Shown piece by piece: positions 9,008 through 16,725 of a DNA stretch of 64,000 bases. Each line of letters begins with the position of its first letter. Position 1 is the stretch's first letter. A program made the translations under genes and the position numbers. The DNA is from an uncultured Verrucomicrobiae bacterium (lineage in GTDB: Bacteria > Verrucomicrobiota > Verrucomicrobiia > Limisphaerales > AAA164-E04), in contig CALSPN010000003.1 of NCBI GenBank assembly GCA_943788245.1, positions 59,478 to 123,477 on the forward strand. The letters run 5' to 3'. The notes beneath the pieces are model-generated. The model did not search any database. It was not told the origin of the DNA and was given only the letters and a program-made list of their open reading frames with translations.

Positions 9008-11068
9008 ATGCAATCTTCAGAAAATATCCTCTCAAGAAGAAACTGGCTCAGACATTCGGCAGGGTTTGCTGCATCAGGGGCTTTGCTTTCAGTAAGTGAT
9101 TCTCTGCCAAAGGTCTTAGGGCAGGAGAATATGGTTGCAATGCCTCTCTTGAATCGATTCCCACGAATGGTGCAGGAGTTTTATGTAAGGCGAGTTCGCG
9201 AGGAGGCTCAGAAGTCGGACGAAATCAGGGGAGCGCTCCAGACAAAATCTGACGCGGAGCTGTATATCAAAACGATCAAAAAACACATTCGCAGTTGTTT
9301 TGGGCCTGAGCCAGAGCGAACCCCACTCAACCCACGTATCACAGGCATTCTGGAACGTGATGGTTATCGAGTTGAAAAATTGATTTTTGAAAGTAGACCC
9401 GGATTTCTGGTCACTGCGAATTTATACGTGCCAACAGGTGTTGCGCACCCAATGCCGGGAGTGATTGGAACCTGTGGTCATTCAAGCAATGGTAAAGCGG
9501 AAGCCGCCTATCAGAGTTTTTCCCAAGGGTTGGCGCGCATGGGCTACGTCGTATTGATTTACGATCCAATAGGGCAGGGGGAGCGTTTGCAATATGTAGG
9601 TGACGATTTTAAATCAACGATAGGCGTAGGAGTTCGTGAGCATCTTTATGCCGGTAATCAGCAGTTCCTGGTCGATGAATTCATTGGAGCATGGAGAGCC
9701 TGGGATGGCATTCGAGCTCTGGATTACTTGCTGACGCGCGAGGAGGTCGATCCCAGACACATTGGCGTTACAGGTAACTCCGGTGGAGGGACGATGACAA
9801 CCTGGTTGTGCGGTCTGGAATCTCGCTGGACCATGGCCGCGCCAAGTTGTTTCGTGACGGCGCTCAGGCGAAATCTTGAAAATGAACTTCCTGCAGATAC
9901 CGAGCAATGCCCTCCCAAATCAATCGCATTGGGTGTGGATCATGTGGACTATCTGATTGCGATGGCGCCCAAACCTGTCGTGATCCTTGCCAAGGAAAAG
10001 GATTACTTTGATGTGCGAGGTGCCCGGAAGGCCTATGAGCAATTGCGGCATGTCTATCGGTTGTTAGGTGCTGAAGACCAGGTGAAACTTTTTATTGGGC
10101 CAACTTACCATGGTTATTCCATTGAAAACAGAGAAGCCATGTATGAATGGTTCAATCGTGCCACAGGTATTCAGAAAACGTCTCCTGAATCCAATATCAA
10201 ACTTGAAAAAGACGAAGACCTTCAGTGCACGCCTGAAGGTCAAGTGGCCGAGCTTGGTTCCAAAACCGTTTTTTATTTTACTGCACAGAAAGCTGAGTTG
10301 CTGTCGAAAAGGCGTCTTGAATTGTCGTCTAATGAAGTTCGACAAGCATTCGCTCGCTATTTAGCGCTTCCCAATTCCTTGGCTGACTTGCGTTACCGCA
10401 TACTCAGACCACGCGGAGGCCGTGGCTATCCACTGCCGCATGCTACCACTTATGTGATTGAAACCGAACCTGATACTCAATGCTTGGTTTACCGCCTGAG
10501 TGAGGCGCGTCATTATTCGCGTCCAAAAACGGAAAAAGCGGATGCCGTGCTTTATGTCTCGCATCATTCAGCGGACTTGGAATTGCGTCAGGATGAGTGG
10601 GTGCGCAAGCAAATTCCTGCAGGTAAAGGGAAAACCGCTTTTTATGCCTGTGATGTGCGTGGTGCTGGAGAATCACGCCCCGACACCTGTGGCGAAAACT
10701 CCTTCCTACAGCCTTATGGAAGCGATTATTTTTATGCCATTCACGGCATCATGCTCAATCGGCCATATGTGGGCCAGAAAACGCTGGATGTGTTGCAGGT
10801 TTTGCGTTGGCTTGAAGCAGCAGGGCATTCGCGCATCCAGATAGTGGCACAAGGATGGGGTAGCTTGCCCGCAGCATTCGCAGCCATGTACAGCCATGTT
10901 GTAACCTCCATCAGACTCAAGGGAGCGCTTGAGTCATTTCACTCCATTGCGACTTCTCAAGAGTATCAATGGCCATTGTCAAGCTTCGTTCCCTCAATCC
11001 TCAATGAGGTGGATTTGACAGATTGTTATACTTTGTTAAAGGCTGAAAAAGATCTTGAGCTACTCTGA
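9008..11068 (+). CDS. Tat-exported tandem alpha/beta-hydrolase (acetyl-xylan-esterase/dienelactone-hydrolase-like)
   Basis: A 686-residue predicted periplasmic esterase. The N-terminus has a twin-arginine signal ('SRRNWLR' then a hydrophobic stretch). The first alpha/beta-hydrolase domain (about 120-395) has an oxyanion 'GTCGHSS' strand-turn, nucleophile elbow 'GNSGGG' (Ser258) and a plausible Asp332/His368 pair, so it should be catalytic. The second half (about 470-680) again looks like a hydrolase core, but the elbow reads 'AQGWGS' with Trp617 in place of the nucleophile, suggesting a non-catalytic duplicate. Similar proteins are common in Verrucomicrobiota and Planctomycetota and are thought to remove acyl groups from polysaccharides; the substrate here is unknown. 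It ends five bases before a convergent minus-strand gene. Confidence 0.8.
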   Translation: MQSSENILSRRNWLRHSAGFAASGALLSVSDSLPKVLGQENMVAMPLLNRFPRMVQEFYVRRVREEAQKSDEIRGALQTKSDAELYIKTIKKHIRSCFGPEPERTPLNPRITGILERDGYRVEKLIFESRPGFLVTANLYVPTGVAHPMPGVIGTCGHSSNGKAEAAYQSFSQGLARMGYVVLIYDPIGQGERLQYVGDDFKSTIGVGVREHLYAGNQQFLVDEFIGAWRAWDGIRALDYLLTREEVDPRHIGVTGNSGGGTMTTWLCGLESRWTMAAPSCFVTALRRNLENELPADTEQCPPKSIALGVDHVDYLIAMAPKPVVILAKEKDYFDVRGARKAYEQLRHVYRLLGAEDQVKLFIGPTYHGYSIENREAMYEWFNRATGIQKTSPESNIKLEKDEDLQCTPEGQVAELGSKTVFYFTAQKAELLSKRRLELSSNEVRQAFARYLALPNSLADLRYRILRPRGGRGYPLPHATTYVIETEPDTQCLVYRLSEARHYSRPKTEKADAVLYVSHHSADLELRQDEWVRKQIPAGKGKTAFYACDVRGAGESRPDTCGENSFLQPYGSDYFYAIHGIMLNRPYVGQKTLDVLQVLRWLEAAGHSRIQIVAQGWGSLPAAFAAMYSHVVTSIRLKGALESFHSIATSQEYQWPLSSFVPSILNEVDLTDCYTLLKAEKDLELL

Positions 11069-11073
11069 TCCGT

Positions 11074-11865
11074 TCATTCGCGGTTTCCTGCCAAAACGTT
11101 ATTGATGGAGGTCTTTAATTCTTCATATATTGCATCAAGACTCCTGTCTCCATCGATGACTTTGAACTTATAGGCCTTCTGCATGCGGAGGAATTCTTGC
11201 TGCATCTTATGTTGGTATTGGACAAAGCTGTCGAACATGTCTCGGGTCATTCCGAGGTCCATTCCGCTTTCCCAAAAATCGAGGCTTTGAGTTTTGGCAA
11301 GGTTGCGCTGGATCAATTGTTGAGGGGATACGTTTAAGTAATACACAGCATCAGGAATGAGGGCCATGCTATAGAGGTTTTTCACCCACTGACGATTCAT
11401 TCCGCGAACAAGGTCTCGTGCCATGAGTGTGTAAATATATCGATCTGCGATGACAATGAAACCAGCTTTGAGGGATGGGATAATGATGTTTTCCAACTGG
11501 TCGGCAAAGTCGGTCGCATAAAAAAGACTCATCGTTGTCTGGCTCAGAATATTCCCCTCCTGAGCTTGCTCCAGTTCTTCGCTCACCAGAGTTGAGCGTT
11601 TGATACCCACCTGAACAGTAGCATGTCCATTTCCCTCCAGCCAGTCCACGAGTCCACGGATCTGCGTAGAGCGACCTGATCCGTCTGCTCCCTCCAGCAC
11701 AATAAGTTTCCCCGTCAATTGTTCGAGAGAGATTTCCGGGATGCCGTGTCCATAAAATTTCTTGCTGGAAAGTATGGGGGGGGTAACCTTCAACTTACTT
11801 CTGAACTCGGCTTTTCGATGCTCTCTTTTCTTCGATGCTACTTTTGATTTAGGCGAAGTTGGCAT
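11074..11865 (-). CDS. Thymidylate-kinase-like P-loop protein, copy B (Walker A Lys replaced by Arg)
   Basis: A 263-residue nucleoside-monophosphate-kinase-like protein. After a basic N-terminal extension of about 45 residues comes a P-loop 'EGADGSGRST' in which the usual invariant Lys is Arg. A 'DRYIYTLMARD' motif, matching the DR(Y/F) region of dTMP kinases, and a 'ESGMDL' motif near the LID region are shared with the next gene. The canonical substrate motif of thymidylate kinases (REPGGT) is absent. The frame is open to 11964, overlapping the upstream gene, but ATG 11865 lies four bases after that gene's stop and has an AAGGA ribosome site, so I chose it. Phosphoryl transfer is uncertain because of the Lys-to-Arg change; it may be a regulatory partner of its neighbour. 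Confidence 0.75.
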   Translation of the reverse strand: MPTSPKSKVASKKREHRKAEFRSKLKVTPPILSSKKFYGHGIPEISLEQLTGKLIVLEGADGSGRSTQIRGLVDWLEGNGHATVQVGIKRSTLVSEELEQAQEGNILSQTTMSLFYATDFADQLENIIIPSLKAGFIVIADRYIYTLMARDLVRGMNRQWVKNLYSMALIPDAVYYLNVSPQQLIQRNLAKTQSLDFWESGMDLGMTRDMFDSFVQYQHKMQQEFLRMQKAYKFKVIDGDRSLDAIYEELKTSINNVLAGNRE

Positions 11866-11869
11866 GAGC

Positions 11870-12553
11870 TTAATCCTTTTTAAATGCTTCGAGGTTGATG
11901 TTTTTAGAGATAAGCTGCCGAAGGAGGCTTTGCTGTTCTTCGACACGCCCCTTGGCATTGACAATCAGGAAGTTGAATTCCATGCACATGGCAAGATATT
12001 GTTCCAACTGCATTCCCTGAAATAAACGAAACGATTCATAGATGTCGGAAGATAAGTTGAGGTCCATCCCTGCCTCAAAATACTTCAATGCAGGCCGTCC
12101 CTCCAGAATTCGAGCAAGGGTGACCTCCAATGGAGCCTTGAAAAAGAAAACAAGGTCAGGTTGCGCCGCGAATTCATAAATACCCCTGACCCAGTCTGGT
12201 TCACACCCTCGCACCACGTCTCTTGCGAAAGCCGTAAAAATGTAGCGATCGCAAAGTACAATATATCCAGCTCGCAAAAGTGGGACAAGTTGTCGTTCGT
12301 ATCGATCTGCAAAATCCGTGGCATGGATCAGGCTGAATGTTGTGGGAGTGAGTAATTCGCGATTTTTACCTTTGCTTGTGGCTGACTTCACCAGCACGGA
12401 GGAGTTCCATTCACTGAAAAACACCTTTAGCCCTTGTAGCTCCATCCATCGCTTGATGAGCTTGATCTGAGTGGATTTACCGGAACCGTCCAGACCTTCT
12501 ACCGCAATCAGCCTTCCAGGGTAACCAAGTTCACCAAATGTTTTTCTGCCCAT
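11870..12553 (-). CDS. Thymidylate-kinase-like protein, copy A (intact Walker A)
   Basis: A 227-residue protein of the dTMP kinase fold. It has a full Walker A 'EGLDGSGKST' near the N-terminus, a 'DRYIFTAFARD' segment, and a C-terminal 'EAGMDL' motif also present in the downstream paralogue. The REPGGT substrate loop of ordinary thymidylate kinases is replaced by a Trp/Asn/Ser/Lys-rich segment after the second strand, so the phosphate acceptor may differ from dTMP. TTG 12565 is also open; ATG 12553 is preferred. The stop is four bases before the paralogue's start, so the two are almost certainly co-translated. A conventional tmk is not visible in this window. Confidence 0.78.
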   Translation of the reverse strand: MGRKTFGELGYPGRLIAVEGLDGSGKSTQIKLIKRWMELQGLKVFFSEWNSSVLVKSATSKGKNRELLTPTTFSLIHATDFADRYERQLVPLLRAGYIVLCDRYIFTAFARDVVRGCEPDWVRGIYEFAAQPDLVFFFKAPLEVTLARILEGRPALKYFEAGMDLNLSSDIYESFRLFQGMQLEQYLAMCMEFNFLIVNAKGRVEEQQSLLRQLISKNINLEAFKKD

Positions 12554-12599
12554 GACGTATGACAATAAGGGATAATTGGATGAGGCGAAAGGACGAAAA

Positions 12600-12631
12600 A
12601 ACCCCCTGATTGCTTTTGCAATCAGGGGGTT
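12600..12631 (-). terminator. Intrinsic terminator of secG
   Basis: A perfect 14-base inverted repeat (12600-12613 / 12618-12631) around a four-base loop; on the minus strand it is followed by a run of T. It ends the pgk-tpiA-secG transcript and separates it from the kinase-like pair downstream. Confidence 0.88.
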
Positions 12632-12656
12632 GAAATTCTTTCAAAGGCCCTCGATT

Positions 12657-13184
12657 TTAATTATCAGGATTCGGTTGCGTGACAGGTACCTCAGGTTCCA
12701 AAGTCAAAGGTTCCGTGTTCTCAATACCTGGGGACGAAGGTTCCAACGTAGGTGTATCTGCTTCTGCAGGCACTTTTTCCTTTGTTGCAGTCTCTTCATT
12801 GCCTTCCTCACCGTCTGCAGCAGGAATGGCAGCAGGTGTAACAGGATCGACGCTTGGATCCGTTACGGTTTCCCCAGCGTTAGGGGTTGTAGTAGCAGCT
12901 TGATTTGCTGCTGCCTCATCAATCAACCTTGAACTGCGTTTGGATTCGTAAGAATTCATCACACCAAGCAACACAGCAAGACCGAGAAACAAGGTTGCGA
13001 ATATTTTTGTAATTTTTGATAGAGGGGTGCCAGCACCTGCTCCAAACACTGCTTCCGCAGCACCGGCCCCAAAAGCCAAACCAGCACCGGCCTCTTTTTT
13101 GGGCAGCTGCGCCAAGATCAGCAGAATCAAAAAGAAACTGGTGAGCACCAGTACAATGGTCAAGAATCCAATTATTAAACTCAT
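12657..13184 (-). CDS. secG: Preprotein translocase subunit SecG
   Basis: SecG is the small non-essential subunit of the SecYEG channel in the inner membrane. The 175-residue product has two transmembrane segments (about 3-27 and 57-77) separated by a Gly/Ala-rich cytoplasmic loop ('GAGLAFGAGAAEAVFGAGAG'), the standard SecG layout. Beyond residue 85 it carries a long low-complexity tail rich in Ala, Thr, Glu and Pro, making it more than twice the usual length of about 75 residues. It follows tpiA by about 100 bases, and a strong terminator lies downstream. Gene order pgk-tpiA-secG is widespread in bacteria. Confidence 0.88.
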   Translation of the reverse strand: MSLIIGFLTIVLVLTSFFLILLILAQLPKKEAGAGLAFGAGAAEAVFGAGAGTPLSKITKIFATLFLGLAVLLGVMNSYESKRSSRLIDEAAANQAATTTPNAGETVTDPSVDPVTPAAIPAADGEEGNEETATKEKVPAEADTPTLEPSSPGIENTEPLTLEPEVPVTQPNPDN

Positions 13185-13285
13185 ACTAACTTAAAGTTAT
13201 CTAAATTTCAGAATGGGCAGCTTGTCAAAGCCAACCAAGGCTTGCAATCCTGAAATCCAGAAGATTTTCAGGGGGGAAGCCATTT

Positions 13286-14050
13286 CTAGATGCTGTTTAG
13301 AACGATTTCAGAGAAATTTTTTGCGTCCAGGGAAGCTCCGCCCACTAAGGCTCCATCAATGTCTGGTTGACTCATTAATTCACGCGCGTTGCCAGGTTTC
13401 ACACTTCCACCATATTGAATACGTACCTGTTTTGCGATGGTGTCTCCATGTAATTCTGATAACACAGTGCGAATGAAATGATGCACCTCCTGAGCTTGTT
13501 CCGATGACGCCGTCTTTCCAGTACCAATTGCCCAAACAGGTTCATAGGCAATGACAGTTTCCAACATCTGCTCAGATGTCAAACCTGCAAGGCTTCCCCT
13601 GATTTGACTTCCGATCACATCTTTCGTGACGTCAGACTCCCGTTGTTCCAATGTTTCGCCGACGCAAATGATAGGCTTGATGGAGGCAGCGTGTGCAGTC
13701 AAAGCTTTCTTGGAGATCAATGAATCCGATTCCTCCTGGTATTGACGGCGTTCGGAGTGACCCAGGATGACGTAGCGAACAAGAAATTCTTTCAACATTT
13801 CCGCGGCGATTTCTCCTGTGTAGGCTCCACCGGTGTGCTCGCTCATGTTTTGAGCACCCAGACGGATGTTGGATTCGATGATTTTTTTGGAGACTTCACT
13901 TAATGCTGTGAAAGGAGGGCAAACGACGATGTCAATTTCTTTAACTTGATTGACCTCGCGAACGAGTTCCTGAACGAGATCCAGTCCCTCTGCGACTGTC
14001 TTGTTCATCTTCCAATTGCCTGCGATGAGGAGTTTGCGGTCTTTATCCAT
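13286..14050 (-). CDS. tpiA: Triose-phosphate isomerase
   Basis: Interconverts dihydroxyacetone phosphate and glyceraldehyde 3-phosphate in glycolysis and gluconeogenesis. The 254-residue length is typical. Catalytic residues are all visible: Lys14 in 'GNWKMN', His98 in 'LGHSERR' and Glu170 in 'AYEPVWAIGTG'; the phosphate-binding 'YGGSVKPGN' and 'LVGGASL' loops follow. It lies 58 bases after pgk on the same strand and is followed by secG. Confidence 0.97.
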   Translation of the reverse strand: MDKDRKLLIAGNWKMNKTVAEGLDLVQELVREVNQVKEIDIVVCPPFTALSEVSKKIIESNIRLGAQNMSEHTGGAYTGEIAAEMLKEFLVRYVILGHSERRQYQEESDSLISKKALTAHAASIKPIICVGETLEQRESDVTKDVIGSQIRGSLAGLTSEQMLETVIAYEPVWAIGTGKTASSEQAQEVHHFIRTVLSELHGDTIAKQVRIQYGGSVKPGNARELMSQPDIDGALVGGASLDAKNFSEIVLNSI

Positions 14051-14108
14051 AACGGTTTTTTTGAGTAACTTGAGTAATGCAACTTATGGTTGCGGGAAAG
14101 ATTAATTC

Positions 14109-15366
14109 TTAACGATCTGATAGTGCTGCTACGCCGGGAAGTTCTTTGCCTTCCAGGAATTCCAGACTGGCACCACCGCCTGTGCTCATGAAGGTGACTT
14201 TATCTCCCAGGCCTGATTGATTCAGGGCTTTGACACTGTCTCCGCCGCCAATGATGCTCTTGGCGTTTCCCTGACTCGTCGCATTGGCCACCGCCTCTGC
14301 AACAGCAAAAGTGCCTTTTGAGAATCGAGGATCTTCAAAGATACCCATAGGACCATTCCACAAGATTGTCTTGGCCTGAGCAATTTTTTCCGAATAAGTC
14401 GCGGCAGTGTTTTCCCCGATATCGACACCCTCCTCGGTTTCCGGGATGTCAGGATCTGTGTTATGGCGTGGGTTCTGGAATTCCAGAATCGGTTTGCCTT
14501 TTTTGTTCAGTTTGTCAGTGACAACGGGGGTCACCACGGTGTTGTCAGTTGGCAGGAGTAGCTCCACCCCGCGCTCCGCAGCCTTTTGCATTGCTGCTTT
14601 GGCCACATTGACCTTGTCGGGTTCTACAAGTGATTTTCCAACCGAAAGCCCCTTGGCAAGCTTGAACGTGTAAGCCATGGCACCACCGATGAGTAAGCTG
14701 TCAGCTTTTTCCAGCAAGCGATCAATGACTGCAATTTTATCGGAAACCTTGGCCCCTCCCAGAATGACCACGAATGGGCTTTCCGGGTTTTCCAGCTCAT
14801 CCCCAAGGAACGTCAGTTCGCGCTCCATGAGAAGCCCTGCAACACAGGGGCCGCCGTTGCTGGATACAACTTGGGCAATACCCGACGTGGATGCATGTGC
14901 TCTGTGCGCGGCTCCAAAAGCGTCATTGACGTAGGCGTCTGCGTTAGCGGCAAGTTGCTTTGCAAATTCGTTATCGTTGGCTTCCTCTTCACTGTAAAAG
15001 CGAACGTTTTCCAGGAGTAAAATATCTCCGGCCTTCAGCGCACTGACTGTTTGCGAAACTTTCTGACCAATACAGTCATCTACAAATGCTACAGGGGCGT
15101 CCGAGCAAATCACTGAGTTTTTGGGCTACCGGTCGCAATGACATGCTGGGTTCTTTTTTGCCCTTGGGTCTTCCAAGATGTGCGGCCAGAATGATTTTAG
15201 CACCCTGCGACACCAATTGATCCAGGGTAGGGATGGTCGCGCGAATACGCGTGTCATCGTTAATTGTCATCCCTTCATCGCTTTCAGCCATGGGGACATT
15301 ATAATCAACTCGGACGAAAACTCGCTTGCCGCTCAAGTCGACATCTTTGATGGTTAGCTTTGCCAT
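14109..15366 (-). CDS. pgk: Phosphoglycerate kinase, interrupted by a single-base frameshift
   Basis: Catalyses ATP formation from 1,3-bisphosphoglycerate. The N-terminal part is read from ATG 15366 ('[10 protein letters not shown]', then 'AHLGRPKGK') and the rest, from about 15095 down to 14109, continues in another frame ('LLLENVRFY', 'GGAKVSDKI', 'WNGPMGIFE', 'GGGDSVKAL'). Removing one G from the four-G run at 15094-15097 (plus strand) rejoins the frames as 'LLGRPVAFVDD', giving about 418 residues, the normal length. Nothing else is missing. Since this is a core glycolytic gene in its standard pgk-tpiA context, a sequencing error is the likeliest cause; a real inactivating mutation cannot be excluded. 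Confidence 0.92.
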
Positions 15367-15423
15367 AATCCAAAATTCAGACCGGCAAACATAGCAAACG
15401 CCTACTAAGCGTCAAAGAGTTTC

Positions 15424-15456
15424 GGGAAAAAAATCACATGCCCACTATTGTGGGCA
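15424..15456 (-). terminator. Intrinsic terminator of the Sua5/YrdC gene
   Basis: A perfect 7-base stem (15439-15445 / 15450-15456) with a four-base loop begins directly after the stop codon; on the minus strand it is followed within a few bases by a run of seven T. It separates this gene from pgk. Confidence 0.75.
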
Positions 15457-15457
15457 C

Positions 15458-16480
15458 TCAATTACTGGAAGCACGTGTAATGCGGTCCTTGATCCCTTGC
15501 CAGGCTGAGGTGTCAGGGACTGATTCAACGACTATCAGGTCCGGTTTCTCTTGGTCTGCAATAAACAATTCTGCGTAGAGAGCCCTGGCATATGCTTCGG
15601 GGTCGTGAGGGATTACCGATACTCGTGAAAATGTCTCAGCGGATGGAATCTGTTCGTGGCATATGATGCAGGTCTTAGATTGGGCTGCGCCAAATGCTTC
15701 CACTGCGGTGACCAGATTGCTTGTGCTATCCCAATGGTGAATTTTCAACCGGGCTTTTGGTGCATAATGTTTTTTATGAAGGCCCGGACTCACTTGTGGT
15801 TCTTCTGAGTTTTTTCGCGTTGAGGAGGCGTTTAGGTTTCTGGTTGCAGGATCAATGGCCTGTAGCGCTTCCAAGTGTATAATACCGGGTCGAAGGACTG
15901 TGGGTGCCACACCGCACAGGCTCAATACCGTCGATTCAATGCCGACATTCGAGAAGCCACCGTCAACGATCAACTGGATTCGTTTGTCCAGCTGGTTCAA
16001 TACATGTTCAGCTGAGGTGGGAGACAGTTGATTGGCCAAATTGGCACTCGGTGCAGCAAGCGGGCGGCCCAGTCTACGGATCACGGCTTGCATCAATGGG
16101 TGAGCAGGCCAGCGAATAGCCACTGAATCCAGTCCTGCCGTAATAGAATCTGTGATACACTTTGCCTTGGGTAGCACCAGGGTAAGTGGACCAGGCCAGA
16201 AGGCATTGGCAAATTTTTCAGCTATATCAGACCATTCTCTAACGCAGGTCTGAAGCATGTTTCGACTGGCAATGTGGACAATCAACGGATTGTTGGCAGG
16301 CCGTTGTTTGGTCTCGTAAATGGATTGCACAGCGCTTGTATTCAACGCGTCTGCGGCAAGCCCATAAACCGTTTCGCTTGGCAGAGCAACGATCTCGCCG
16401 CGGTCAAGCAGGGTTGCAGCCTTCTCGGCAGCTGCCTCGAACAAGACACTGCTATGAATGGGTAAAAGTTCCGTCTTCAC
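15458..16480 (-). CDS. L-threonylcarbamoyladenylate synthase, Sua5 type
   Basis: Makes threonylcarbamoyl-AMP from Thr, bicarbonate and ATP for the t6A37 modification of ANN-decoding tRNAs. At 340 residues it is the long Sua5 form: a YrdC domain at about 10-200 ('PTETVYGL'-like 'PSETVYGLAADA', 'KQRPANNPL', 'SANLANQLSPTSAEHV', 'ESTVLSL') and a C-terminal Sua5 domain at about 235-340, joined by the conserved 'SPGLHKKHYAP' linker. The start is GTG at 16480; no in-frame ATG precedes the conserved region. It is divergent from the alpha-2-macroglobulin gene. Confidence 0.92.
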   Translation of the reverse strand: MKTELLPIHSSVLFEAAAEKAATLLDRGEIVALPSETVYGLAADALNTSAVQSIYETKQRPANNPLIVHIASRNMLQTCVREWSDIAEKFANAFWPGPLTLVLPKAKCITDSITAGLDSVAIRWPAHPLMQAVIRRLGRPLAAPSANLANQLSPTSAEHVLNQLDKRIQLIVDGGFSNVGIESTVLSLCGVAPTVLRPGIIHLEALQAIDPATRNLNASSTRKNSEEPQVSPGLHKKHYAPKARLKIHHWDSTSNLVTAVEAFGAAQSKTCIICHEQIPSAETFSRVSVIPHDPEAYARALYAELFIADQEKPDLIVVESVPDTSAWQGIKDRITRASSN

Positions 16481-16725
16481 GTGAGAGGTGATTTAAATTC
16501 CACCTCGGTTTTTACCATAATCTGAAAACATTAAAAGCGCCATACTCTAGGGGTCGGTCCTAACTATTAAAACTCAATGCAAATTCCAGGCATAACAGAA
16601 GATTGGGCAAAACAAACGATGTGCCGGTCGGAAGATAACAATAGTAGGGGCTGACCCTTGGCGCTCCGAGTGGTAATTCGCGTTTAATTTCTAATAAATC
16701 GCGACCTTCCAGCGTCCATAATGTT

